Source of the DNA: Poriferisodalis sp965203655
Lineage (GTDB): Bacteria; Actinomycetota; Acidimicrobiia; Acidimicrobiales; Poriferisodalaceae
Assembly: GCF_965203655.1 (NCBI RefSeq)
Contig: NZ_CBDBDD010000002.1
Span: forward strand, 1-64,000
Direction of reading: 5' to 3'
DNA length: 64,000 nt
This document shows positions 51,944 through 60,080 of this stretch, piece after piece. Position 1 is the first letter of the stretch, and each line of letters starts with the position of its first letter. The position numbers were made by a program, and so were the translations under genes. The notes below the pieces were generated by a model, which worked only from the letters and a program-made list of their open reading frames with translations, did not search any database and was not told the origin of the DNA.

Positions 51944-53149
51944 CTAGGCGATGTCGGCGGCGAAGAGAACTACGACATCGCTACCCCAAGACAGACCTGC
52001 CAGTTCGGTCATTTCGCGCATGAGCCGCTGATGGTCCTTCGCTGACCAATGAACATGCAGGTACCACTCGGGATACTGCGGAATCTGTCGGTAGTACTTG
52101 CTGCGATCCGTTTGCAAGACGGGATCAGAGGCTCTGACCGCTCGAGGATTCTTCATGCCCGGCTTGGCGCGTGCTGCCAGTTCATTCAGCAGGCCGCCAT
52201 TCCAGCTCTCCAGCTCCGACGCAAGTAGCAGGTGAACCCGTACGAACTCGAGTACCTCGTGCTCTCTACCCCGAATCCGAATGCCACTCAATTTGCCGGA
52301 CCCCGGTGTCGGCTTGGGAGGTGCGCCATCTGGAGACGGCTTGCCGGGCGTGTGGCCGGCCGACTGCTTGAGCCATCTCGTCACTGTGGCTTTCATCCCC
52401 GACGTCAAGTTTGCAGGGGCAGCTTGCAACCACTTGGCCACATCGCCCTGTTGTGCCGTCACCGGGACTATGGCTGCCAGCATGCGCAGGAATTCCTCGG
52501 CATCTCGCGTACCAGGACGAGAGCCGACATTCTCCTCCACCCTTTCGATTAGCAGATCCCGCAGAATCTCATCCGGTCCGCGGAGCAATTCCTCCCAGGC
52601 GGAATCCAGACCACCCTTACCGATCTCGCGATGTTTGACCTGCTCCAAGCGCGCCTCTGCGGCCTTGCGGGCAGCCCCGGACAGCACCTCACTTCGCTCA
52701 AGGAATGTTCGGAGATCTCTCGCCACACCACAAAACTCACTTGACTCGGTCAACTTGCAGCGCGTGAACCGACGTTCAACTGGTTCGCCCTCCGCCATGC
52801 TCAGGTACAAGTCCCATGTGTCGCCATCAGTGAGGACCAACAGCGGCACACCCTTGTTGTTCGCGTAGCGAAACAGCTGATCCTCCGCCTTGGGACTGAG
52901 CACACCTGGTCGCTTCACTTCGACAAAGACCAGCGGCTTGCCGAGAGGACCGATGAGTGCTTCGTCAACCCGACCGTTGTCGACCGGATACTCCATTTGC
53001 CACTGTCGAGGATCGGCGTCATCCCAACCCAGTTCACGCAGAATTGGCCGGACTACGGATGCCTGCACAGCCGCCTCGCTCACCACGAGACCGGAGGCAA
53101 GCGCGTCTCGCGCCTTCGCGAGTGCATCTTCCAGCCCGCTTGAGCTCAC
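51944..53149 (-). CDS. HsdR_N-like nuclease-domain protein 1
   Basis: A 401-residue protein and one of three paralogs here. Residues 1-150 form a type I restriction R-subunit N-terminal-like domain with the PD-(D/E)XK signature: Asp62 in NGRVDEAL and Glu77-x-Lys79 in VFVEVKRPG. LLVLTDGDTWDLYLS follows. No helicase motifs, methylase or specificity subunit are present. A proline-rich linker separates a C-terminal domain with YYRQIPQYPEWYLHVHWS, which is shared with paralog 2 (PEWWIYVN). The start GTG has GGGAGGATC. It may be a stand-alone defence nuclease; function is inference. Confidence 0.72.
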   Translation of the reverse strand: MSSSGLEDALAKARDALASGLVVSEAAVQASVVRPILRELGWDDADPRQWQMEYPVDNGRVDEALIGPLGKPLVFVEVKRPGVLSPKAEDQLFRYANNKGVPLLVLTDGDTWDLYLSMAEGEPVERRFTRCKLTESSEFCGVARDLRTFLERSEVLSGAARKAAEARLEQVKHREIGKGGLDSAWEELLRGPDEILRDLLIERVEENVGSRPGTRDAEEFLRMLAAIVPVTAQQGDVAKWLQAAPANLTSGMKATVTRWLKQSAGHTPGKPSPDGAPPKPTPGSGKLSGIRIRGREHEVLEFVRVHLLLASELESWNGGLLNELAARAKPGMKNPRAVRASDPVLQTDRSKYYRQIPQYPEWYLHVHWSAKDHQRLMREMTELAGLSWGSDVVVLFAADIA

Positions 53150-53200
53150 TGCTCGATCCTCCCAGCACGCCGACAATCGCTCGGCATCGGGAAAGATCGT

Positions 53201-53216
53201 AGATCAGGCTTGATCT
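53201..53216 (-). promoter_or_regulatory. Palindrome upstream of HsdR_N-like gene 1
   Basis: AGATCA-GGCT-TGATCT, two 6-bp arms, 52 nt before the GTG start. The same element, with GGCG as spacer, occurs at the same distance before paralog 2, and a half site is present before paralog 3. It is a candidate shared operator. The flanking 50 bp on either side are also conserved between paralogs 1 and 2. Confidence 0.5.
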
Positions 53217-53252
53217 GTCTCGACCATGTTGAACTGCATCATCTCGCGAACG

Positions 53253-53928
53253 TTACGGGCGGATTGAGAGAACTCCCGGCGTTCGGCTCGCCGTCTCGGC
53301 CCAGTCTCGGGTCTCGGTGCAGATCCAGCCCATGACTTCCAGCAGGTGCTGATGCTCACGGGCGAGGTCCCAGCGGTGGATGGGTTCGTGGTGCGCAATC
53401 CGGTTACGCAGAGCGTGAAGGCACCGCATTCGGCGCGCTACATCGATGCGGACCTGGCGAGCATCGTTGCCGGAAGGATGCCCGGGAAACACCGCTACAA
53501 GGCAAGGCACCCACATCGACGTGTGATACGGGGCCTCGCACAGGAAGCGCCAGAATCCAGAGTTCAGTTCGGCGATCACACGGCCATGTGCCTCGCCGCG
53601 GCGCCCGTCACGCGTGGCGCGTTGCCGAGCAGCTTGGATATCGGTTCGTGCGCGCGAGGTGCGCCGACTGGGGAACAAGTGCGACTGCCGATACCAAGGT
53701 GCGTGCCAGGCCTCGACTGCGCCATGACGGACGAGCGCCTGGTCGACGGTGTTGCGAAACACGACTTCAAGCCGCCCGAGGTCCTCGTAGAGCGCCGCTG
53801 CCGCTCCGAGGTTCCAGTCGTATAGCGCAATGGCTGCTTGGGGCGTCGCCAGCGACTGCACTCAGGTACGAGCCGAGCCGACCACGTGTGAGGCGATCGG
53901 CGAGGAGGTCGGCGTCTGGCGTTGACAT
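53253..53928 (-). pseudogene. Abi-like HEPN-domain protein, frameshifted
   Basis: The frame from an ATG at 53928 encodes MSTPDADLLADRLTRGRLGS and continues LSAVAGDA, then shifts. The remainder is in the other frame, QAAIALYDWNLGAAAALYEDLGR, through to a stop at 53253. A run of four G on the plus strand (53840-53843) is the break. Removing one base joins both parts into an unbroken protein of about 224 residues. The C-terminus has LHALRNRIAHHEPIHRWDL, the R-N-x-x-x-H motif of HEPN ribonucleases seen in Abi-type defence proteins. The gene may be broken, phase-variable, or the victim of a sequencing error. Confidence 0.65.
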
Positions 53929-53952
53929 GTAAGCCGGGGAGCGTATGGTCGT

Positions 53953-54013
53953 CTGCGAAGACCCCGGAACCGTCCCTGCTACGGCAAACGGCCGGGGTTA
54001 CGCCTTTTCGCAG
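53953..54013. other. Long structured stem-loop beside the Abi-like gene
   Basis: Three nested stems can form: CTGCGAA with TTCGCAG, ACCCCGG with CCGGGGT, and CCGT with ACGG, leaving an apical loop of about 14 nt. On the plus strand TTTT follows the inner stems, so it could be a terminator. It could also be a small structured RNA or a recombination end. It sits between the start of the Abi-like gene and the relic of the oxidoreductase gene. No tRNA features were found. Confidence 0.4.
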
Positions 54014-54030
54014 GCAGTTCTCGCCCTATC

Positions 54031-54257
54031 GCTCTCGGCGAGCCAATGCCGGCCGTGAAACGCCAATAGCGTGATCCGTGATCACGAGTGGCGCAAGAAG
54101 GACAAGGCTCGCTGCGGATCAACCCCGAGGGGACGGCGAGCACAAGATCCACGGAGTGGCCGTCAACGAGCTCTCCGACATCGACGACCGCGAATGGCTC
54201 TTACTCACCCCGCGCCACAAGCACGTCCGGGTAGCCCTAGAACCCGCCACCGGCTGA
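54031..54257 (+). pseudogene. Relic copy of the 3' end of the molybdopterin oxidoreductase gene
   Basis: This stretch aligns with 51496-51872. The first part (GTGATCCGTGATC and TGGCGCAAGAAGGACAAGG) matches the gene near codon 670. After an internal deletion of about 140 nt, matching resumes at GACGGCGAGCACAAGATCCA and continues to the stop, including CACAAGCACGTCCGGGTAGC. Scattered substitutions show it is not recent. It has no start, lacks most of the gene and lies between two nuclease-like paralogs. It probably marks one end of a duplicated block. Confidence 0.82.
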
Positions 54258-54317
54258 GCCGGTGCTTGCCACTCTGTCGTCAATCAAACGGCACCGCTGT
54301 TACCGGCTGATCGGGGC

Positions 54318-55484
54318 TCAAGCGGACCCGCGGCGTATGAGCCGTACGCCTTCGTCGACGTCCCAAGGCAGGCCCGATATCTGGGCCATGACCCTCATCC
54401 TCCGAGCCTGCTCATCCGTCTTGAGGTTCACGTAGATCCACCACTCGGGAAACCCGTCGACTGGCCGGTACCGCCTCTCACTGACTTGGCGCCGCAGCGA
54501 GTCGTCCAGCATGTCGTCTCGCACCGCAGCCGTTCCCTTGTACGCGGCAGGGGCAGCTTCGTCGCGGTATCGCTCCATGAAGTCTGTGTTCCGCCGCTGC
54601 AATGCGCCCGCCAGCAAGGCCATTGCCGCTTGCCCGTTTCCGGTGTCGTATCGAACGTCGCCGACCACCAACCCGACGATCCGACCCGTCCCGACTGCAG
54701 CGTCCTGCCCAGCAGTGAGTCCCGGCTGCGCTTGATCGGCTGCCGCTGCTGTGTTCATCGAATGGGCGGCAGGCGGGTGGATGCCACTTGCAGCTGCGAC
54801 AGTGGCACCAGCCTGACGACGCAGAAAGTCCTCTGCATCCCTTGGCTCGGGCCGAGCACCGACGTCTACTTCCACCTTCTCGATCAGCATGTCTCGGAGC
54901 ATTTCGTCCGGTTCTGCCAGCAACGCTGCCCATGCCGGTACAAGCCCACCTTTACCGATCTTTCGGTCCTTGATCTGTTTCAAGCGCGCACTGGCCGCAT
55001 CGTGGGCGGCTCCAGCTGTCACCGCGGTCCGACCGACGAACGCTCTCAAGTCGTCGGCAACTCTGCCGAGGTCGCTCGACTCGGTCAAGGTGTGGTGAGC
55101 AAATCGCCGTTCAGTCGGTTCGCCCGCCGCCATGCTCAGGTACAAGTCCCATGTGTCTCCGTCTGTGAGCACGAGAATCGGTACGCCCTTGTTGGCCGCA
55201 TAGCGGAACAACTGGTCTTCTGCCTTGACGCTGAGGTTGCCCTGTCTCTTGGCTTCTACGAAGACGTGTGCCGAACCGCCTGATCCGAAGAGTGCATCGT
55301 CCACCCTGCCATTGTCGACCGGGTATTCGACGAGCCACTGTGTCGGGTCGGCGGGATCCCAGCCCAAGGCCTGCAGCAGCGGCGAAATCACCGCAGCACG
55401 AACCTGTGCCTCGTTCTGAAGCACTCGAGAACTCAGCACCTCGCGTGATCTCGCGAGTGCGTCTTGAAGCCCGCTTGAGCTCAC
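54318..55484 (-). CDS. HsdR_N-like nuclease-domain protein 2
   Basis: A 388-residue paralog of the 51944-53149 protein. The first 225 residues align without gaps of note. The nuclease signature is again Asp62 in NGRVDDAL and Glu77-x-Lys79 in VFVEAKRQG. The middle differs completely, with a poly-Ala and Gly linker, and the C-terminus returns to PEWWIYVNLKTDEQARRM. The start GTG and its GGGAGGATC are identical in form to paralog 1. It has no partner subunits. A conserved nuclease head with a fast-evolving centre suggests recognition of something variable. Confidence 0.72.
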   Translation of the reverse strand: MSSSGLQDALARSREVLSSRVLQNEAQVRAAVISPLLQALGWDPADPTQWLVEYPVDNGRVDDALFGSGGSAHVFVEAKRQGNLSVKAEDQLFRYAANKGVPILVLTDGDTWDLYLSMAAGEPTERRFAHHTLTESSDLGRVADDLRAFVGRTAVTAGAAHDAASARLKQIKDRKIGKGGLVPAWAALLAEPDEMLRDMLIEKVEVDVGARPEPRDAEDFLRRQAGATVAAASGIHPPAAHSMNTAAAADQAQPGLTAGQDAAVGTGRIVGLVVGDVRYDTGNGQAAMALLAGALQRRNTDFMERYRDEAAPAAYKGTAAVRDDMLDDSLRRQVSERRYRPVDGFPEWWIYVNLKTDEQARRMRVMAQISGLPWDVDEGVRLIRRGSA

Positions 55485-55535
55485 TGCCCGATCCTCCCAG
55501 CACACCGACAATCGCTCGGCATCGCGGGAGATGGT

Positions 55536-55551
55536 AGATCAGGCGTGATCT
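55536..55551 (-). promoter_or_regulatory. Palindrome upstream of HsdR_N-like gene 2
   Basis: AGATCA-GGCG-TGATCT, 52 nt before the GTG start, matching the element of paralog 1 in arms, spacing and distance. It is likely a binding site of a regulator common to the paralogs, or of the proteins themselves. Confidence 0.5.
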
Positions 55552-55638
55552 ATCTCGATCATGTCGAACTACACCATCTCGCGAGCATCACGGGCGGCTT
55601 GCGGACATTTTCGGCGCTTGGTTCACCATCTAGTCCCA

Positions 55639-56763
55639 TCAGAACCAGTCGAGGCACTCAACCAGCGCATCTACGAGGTCCTGCTTGCTTCGCCTGCCTG
55701 GCTGGACCTGCAGACGCTTCGCGAATTGTCGAAGTTCCGCCATTGACATGGCTTCGAGATACGTCTGCTCATCGTCGTGTTCCTCGGCGGCTTCACGGAT
55801 CTCGTTGGCAGCAGTCGCCCAACCGTCGTAGGTGCGCTGTGCAGCCAGCACGAATTCAACGATCTGGCTCGAATCACCCGACGCCGGGTCGGACTCTGCG
55901 GGCTCGTCCAGCTCCCACTCCTCAGTCCACCATTCGACGACATCGGACATCTCCTCCGGCGATAGGTGTTCGAGTTCGTCCTCGGTGTAGTCCGTTCGGG
56001 GCAGGTCGTCTGGGAACAACTCATCGTATGTGTACGGCCGCAGTGAGGTTGGCGTCGGGTCGCCGTCCAGCACCACAAGTACGCCCTGTTCGCGAAGAAA
56101 GTCGGTGAGCTCAGCAGCCGGGGGCCGTTTACCGATGTCTCGCTCGACCCTGTCGGCTAACGGCGACCGCAGAGACTTGTCGCCCGCTTCCAGCAACGCC
56201 AGCCACGCGGTCGCCATGTCGCGTCGCCTCTTGCCGCGTGCCGTCTCTCGCTTCAACCGCGCACGGGCGGCACGTAAGGAGTCACCTCGGAGCATGGCGT
56301 CCCGGCTGAGATACGTACGGAGATCCGAAGCCGCTTGCTCGACAGCGAAGGACTCAGTCAGCGTCAGCCGCAGAAAGCGACGCTCTGCCGGTGGTCCAGC
56401 AGCCCGGCGGAGGTAGAAGTCCCACGTCTCGCCGTCGGTGAGCAGCAGGATCGGCACTTCTCGATGCCTCGCGTAGCGAAAGATCTGCCGCACTGCCTTG
56501 TAGTGGCGGGTCGCATCTTGCAGATGACCTTGCTTCTTGGCCTCGACGAAAACCAACGGGTTGCCAAACTCGTCGAGGAGCGCTTCGTCGACCCGTCCGT
56601 AGTCAGTCTTGAACTCGGCTCGTAGATGCGAAGAATCAGCGTCGTCCCATCCCAAGCTGCGCAAGATGGGGCGCACAACCTTGACTTGCACGTTCGTCTC
56701 GAGCCCCAGATTTCCGGGCGACAACTCCGTGCGCGCTTTGGCAAGTACGTCTTCCAACCCCAC
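55639..56763 (-). CDS. HsdR_N-like nuclease-domain protein 3, with SAP-like tail
   Basis: A 374-residue, more distant paralog. The nuclease signature is Asp59 in YGRVDEAL and Glu74-x-Lys76 in VFVEAKKQG, followed by ILLLTDGETWDFYLRRA. A strongly acidic middle region (about residues 230-300) follows. The last 35 residues (MSMAELRQFAKRLQVQ, then SKQDLVDALVECL) resemble a SAP/Rho-N DNA-binding motif instead of the PEW domain of the other two. The GTG start has GGGAGGATCA. It shares strand and start layout with the other two. The upstream palindrome is reduced to a half site. Confidence 0.7.
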   Translation of the reverse strand: MGLEDVLAKARTELSPGNLGLETNVQVKVVRPILRSLGWDDADSSHLRAEFKTDYGRVDEALLDEFGNPLVFVEAKKQGHLQDATRHYKAVRQIFRYARHREVPILLLTDGETWDFYLRRAAGPPAERRFLRLTLTESFAVEQAASDLRTYLSRDAMLRGDSLRAARARLKRETARGKRRRDMATAWLALLEAGDKSLRSPLADRVERDIGKRPPAAELTDFLREQGVLVVLDGDPTPTSLRPYTYDELFPDDLPRTDYTEDELEHLSPEEMSDVVEWWTEEWELDEPAESDPASGDSSQIVEFVLAAQRTYDGWATAANEIREAAEEHDDEQTYLEAMSMAELRQFAKRLQVQPGRRSKQDLVDALVECLDWF

Positions 56764-56810
56764 TGATCCTCCCGGAATTCCGCCGACCCGACGGCACCTC
56801 GGAGGATCGT

Positions 56811-56818
56811 AGATCAGG
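56811..56818 (-). promoter_or_regulatory. Half-palindrome upstream of HsdR_N-like gene 3
   Basis: AGATCAGG within GGATCGTAGATCAGG matches the left arm and flank of the elements before paralogs 1 and 2, at about 48 nt from the start. The right arm is diverged (ACGCTT). It supports common ancestry of the three promoters. Confidence 0.4.
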
Positions 56819-56842
56819 TCACGCTTGGTTATGCCCTGACGC

Positions 56843-58405
56843 ATGGAGACAACCGTCGTGACTCTGTCACACCCCCCTCGTACGGTCGTTCCCATGTTGA
56901 GGGACGGCGCCGAGACCACTGCGGGGCACAACAACGAACTCGCCCTAGGCGAGCTGCCGACAGCCGTGCCACCCAGCGGTGCCAGGTCCGGCTCAGGGTG
57001 CAAGAGCCCGCCTCTCGGAACCACGCTCGCCGCCGCTCAACCACTCGACGACTCCGAGACCGACCCAGGTCGCGAGGGTGCTCTCGCTGTTGCCGCACCC
57101 TCCACCGCTGCCGCCTCTGGTGAGGCCGGGCCGGGTTCTGGGGCTGCGGGGGCGTCAGGTGGTGTTTGGGTGGACGCGGTCGATGTTGCCGGGCTGTGCG
57201 GGCCCGGTCTGCGTGCGCGGCTGGGCGAGATCGCTCGGGCCGAGTCGCGGCTCGCCGCGATGAAAGCCGACACGCTCGGCGAGATCGCCCGCCGCAGCGG
57301 CGACGGCGCCGCCGCCCACGCCGCGACCCACGAGATGGCGGTGTCGGGTCGCAAGGCACGCGGCGAGGTCCGCGACGCGGTGCGGCTCGGCGATTTGGAT
57401 GTGACACGGGCCGGGCTTGCTGAGGGGTCGGTGCCGGTGGGTCATGCGCAGCTGATCGCCCGCGCGGCCGGCGATGCTCCGGTTGACGAGGCGATGCTGG
57501 CCGCACTGGCACAGCGGGAGGGCTATGACGAGTTCCGCCGCACCGTCGCCCGCCACGTCGCCGATGTCAGCTGCGACGACGGCGCATCAGTGCTCGAACG
57601 ACAGCGCCAGGCACGCACCGGCACGATTCTGACCCGTCACAGCGACGGCATGACCGTCGTGCACCTCGAAGTCGACCCGCTCACCGGCGCACGCCTGGGG
57701 ACGGTGATCGCGGCTGCTAAGCGGCGGCTGTTCCGCAACGAGGGCCGCGCCGAGCGGCGCACTCCCCCGCAACGCACCGCAGACGCCATCACCGAGCTCA
57801 TGTTGGACCCCGATGCGAAGCGTCCTGCGGGGGCGTCGCTGATCGTGGTCGCCGACTACGACACCCTCAACCGCCAGCTCGTCAACGGCCGGCTGGCTGA
57901 CGGCACCCCGATCCCGATCAGCGAGATCGCCAAGATCGCCGTCGATGCCCAAGTACTGCCCACGATCTTCGAAGTCGCTACCGGTGATCTGCGCATGGGA
58001 CGCGCCAGCCGCACCGCCACCGACATGCAACGTGCTGCGCTCGCACTCAGGGACAAGGGCTGCGTGGGGTGCGGCATCCCGCCCGAGCGCTGCCAGCACC
58101 ACCACATCGAGTTCTGGCAACACGAAGGACGCACCGACTACTGGAACCTCGTCACCGTCTGCGCGGACTGCCACAACGACAAGATCCACCAACAAGGCTT
58201 CACCGTCGAATGGAACCCCAACGACGTCCGCTTCGGACTCCAACCGCCTACCACACCACCGAACGGCCAACCACTAGAACAGCCCGCCGGTCAACCCGAA
58301 CACCGACCGGTAAACCGGACCCGAAGGCAGCCGACAGACGAGCCCATAGGGAGGCGCACTGCTCACCCGAACGGTCAGCGCGGACCTCGAGCACCCCCGC
58401 GTTAA
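56843..58405 (+). CDS. DUF222/HNH endonuclease-domain protein
   Basis: A 520-residue protein of the actinobacterial DUF222-HNH family. The central region (about residues 110-390) is the DUF222 part, with RLGEIARAESRLAAMKADT. The C-terminal HNH is CVGCGIPPERCQHHHIEFW, then NLVTVCADCHNDKIHQQGF, with both Cys pairs and the His residues intact. A tail of about 60 residues is rich in Pro, Gln, Arg and Asn. These proteins are often multicopy and associated with mobile DNA. The start is uncertain; an ATG at 56894 is an alternative. Confidence 0.87.
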   Translation: METTVVTLSHPPRTVVPMLRDGAETTAGHNNELALGELPTAVPPSGARSGSGCKSPPLGTTLAAAQPLDDSETDPGREGALAVAAPSTAAASGEAGPGSGAAGASGGVWVDAVDVAGLCGPGLRARLGEIARAESRLAAMKADTLGEIARRSGDGAAAHAATHEMAVSGRKARGEVRDAVRLGDLDVTRAGLAEGSVPVGHAQLIARAAGDAPVDEAMLAALAQREGYDEFRRTVARHVADVSCDDGASVLERQRQARTGTILTRHSDGMTVVHLEVDPLTGARLGTVIAAAKRRLFRNEGRAERRTPPQRTADAITELMLDPDAKRPAGASLIVVADYDTLNRQLVNGRLADGTPIPISEIAKIAVDAQVLPTIFEVATGDLRMGRASRTATDMQRAALALRDKGCVGCGIPPERCQHHHIEFWQHEGRTDYWNLVTVCADCHNDKIHQQGFTVEWNPNDVRFGLQPPTTPPNGQPLEQPAGQPEHRPVNRTRRQPTDEPIGRRTAHPNGQRGPRAPPR

Positions 58406-58646
58406 GTGCCGCGGGGAAGGCCGCTGCCGGCACGACACTCGACACGCGTCCAGCGCAAGGATCTGCCAGTTCGCCGACTGACAGCCCGGCCGTTGGACGG
58501 ACCGACAGGCCATACCGACAGCCGGAGCGGGCGCCGAGCATCCTCTTGACTGAACTGATGGGGAACGCTCTCAACGCGCCGCCAAGCGCAGCGCTGCGGT
58601 GATCGACCCGGCCCGACGCTGGGACGGCGGCCATAGGGGATGCGGC

Positions 58647-59399
58647 TTAGCTGGCTGCGGTGAGGGCTGCGTGGTGCTCGCGGACTTGGGCGGGGCGGTG
58701 GGCTCGCACGTAGTCGGGCTGCTGAGTGAGTGCCAGGTCCAACAGTTCGAGGCGGTCGGGTGTCTGCAGCCAGGGCACTGGCACGTATAGCGGCAGGTCG
58801 AAGCGGCGCAGCTCGCCGAGGCCGCTGTAGATGGCTCGCTGGTACGCCGCCCGTTCGGGCCAGTCCATGTCGTGCGGGCCGAAGCCGACACCGCAGTCGA
58901 GCAGGAGCCGCTGTTTCACGCCCGCCTCGCGCAGGCGTTCAATCCGCGAAGCGAACCATTCGACCAGGACCGTCACCGGATCGCCTCGTACGTCACGGAC
59001 GCTGCGGAAGTCGCGCCCCAGCATGAACGGCAGCACCACGGTGACCTCGCGTTCTGCGGCGAGCTCGATCATCTCGGGTGATTGCAATGCGTCGCCCGCG
59101 TTCAGCACGGTTGCGCCGGCGTCGAGGGCTCGGCGCGCCACCTCGGGCTTGCGGGTGTCTATCGCCACTTCGGCGCCCAGCGACAGCAGCCCGCGCAGCG
59201 GCCCTTCGACCCGCCGCCACTCGTCGTCGGGGCTGACCTCGTCGCTGCCAGGCGTGGAGCCTTCGCCGCCGAGGTCGAAGTGATCGGCACCCTCGGCCAG
59301 CAGCTCGGCCCCCCGGGCGGCAGCTTCACTGCAGCCCTCTACGACAGAGAAGTCGGCCTTCGAATCTGGAGAGGCGTTGACGACGCCGAAGATCTCCAC
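58647..59399 (-). CDS. Dihydropteroate-synthase-like protein
   Basis: A 250-residue TIM-barrel protein. GVVNASPDS near the N-terminus and FDLGGEGSTPG near residue 42 are the classic DHPS motifs, and VAIDTRKPEVARRAL follows. The C-terminal SxRHxR-type phosphate site is not clear, since the end reads RAHRPAQVREHHAAL. It may be a divergent paralog and not the folate enzyme FolP. The full folate cluster is not in the window. Confidence 0.78.
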   Translation of the reverse strand: MEIFGVVNASPDSKADFSVVEGCSEAAARGAELLAEGADHFDLGGEGSTPGSDEVSPDDEWRRVEGPLRGLLSLGAEVAIDTRKPEVARRALDAGATVLNAGDALQSPEMIELAAEREVTVVLPFMLGRDFRSVRDVRGDPVTVLVEWFASRIERLREAGVKQRLLLDCGVGFGPHDMDWPERAAYQRAIYSGLGELRRFDLPLYVPVPWLQTPDRLELLDLALTQQPDYVRAHRPAQVREHHAALTAAS

Positions 59400-59531
59400 G
59401 GCCGCAACCTAGTCACGGCACCGCGATCTCGACCGGCGTCAGCCGTGACCGAGTCTGTGAGGCCGAACGGCGCTACCGCGTACACGCCGCCGCACGCCGA
59501 GCGGTGCCGGCGGCTTGGCCGTGCCCAGGCC

Positions 59532-60080
59532 CTAGGCGAGGTCGGGATGCAGCGAGGCCTCGTCTGATGGCCGGATGCTGATCACGTGACCGACCTGGGG
59601 CGGCAGCGGCAGGTGCTGATGTGCCTCCCAGATCTCGCCGAGGCGCCGGTACGGCTCATCGGCCATCAGCCCGACGCGTCGAGTCGGCCCGTCGATGTGC
59701 AGTGACATGACTTCGCAGGTCGCCACGAGGTAGTCGTCGAGGGTCTGGGTCATCGTCTGGAAGGCGTGCACTCGCTTGCGGTCGAAGCCGAGCAGCTGGA
59801 CCGAGATCACGTACGGCTCATCGGGTCCGATCTCTCGCACGTAGGTGATGTGGTTCTCCGCGGAGAACGTCGTGATATCACGCACTTCACGATGTGCGGT
59901 GCCCATGCCGATGTAGTCCATCCAGGGTGCGATGGCGTCGTCGAACGCCACCAGGTAATAGCCAGCGTTGAGGTGGCCGTTGTAGTCGATCCACCCCTCC
60001 TGCACGGTGCCAGCCAGCACCGGGACAGGAGCTCGGGACACAGCGTCGGTCGGCTGCGGTTCCAGCGGCTCAGCGCTCAT
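59532..60080 (-). CDS. Hot-dog thioesterase, probable betainyl-CoA thioesterase
   Basis: A 182-residue hot-dog-fold protein. VQEGWIDYNGHLNAGYYLVA and HITYVREIGPDEPYVISVQLLGFD are close to the thioesterase domain commonly fused to L-carnitine dehydrogenase, which hydrolyses betainyl-CoA to glycine betaine. The window's carnitine-dehydrogenase-like gene at 48071 lacks this domain, so this protein could supply it. Its start overlaps the stop of the MFS gene by four bases, implying one operon. The substrate assignment is inference. Confidence 0.72.
   Translation of the reverse strand: MSAEPLEPQPTDAVSRAPVPVLAGTVQEGWIDYNGHLNAGYYLVAFDDAIAPWMDYIGMGTAHREVRDITTFSAENHITYVREIGPDEPYVISVQLLGFDRKRVHAFQTMTQTLDDYLVATCEVMSLHIDGPTRRVGLMADEPYRRLGEIWEAHQHLPLPPQVGHVISIRPSDEASLHPDLA

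Noticed and set aside
53953..54013. Possible tRNA (including tRNA-Sec, given the UGA gene)
   Set aside because: The stem-loop lacks a T-arm consensus, an acceptor stem with CCA-proximal pairing and a UCA anticodon in a 7-nt loop.
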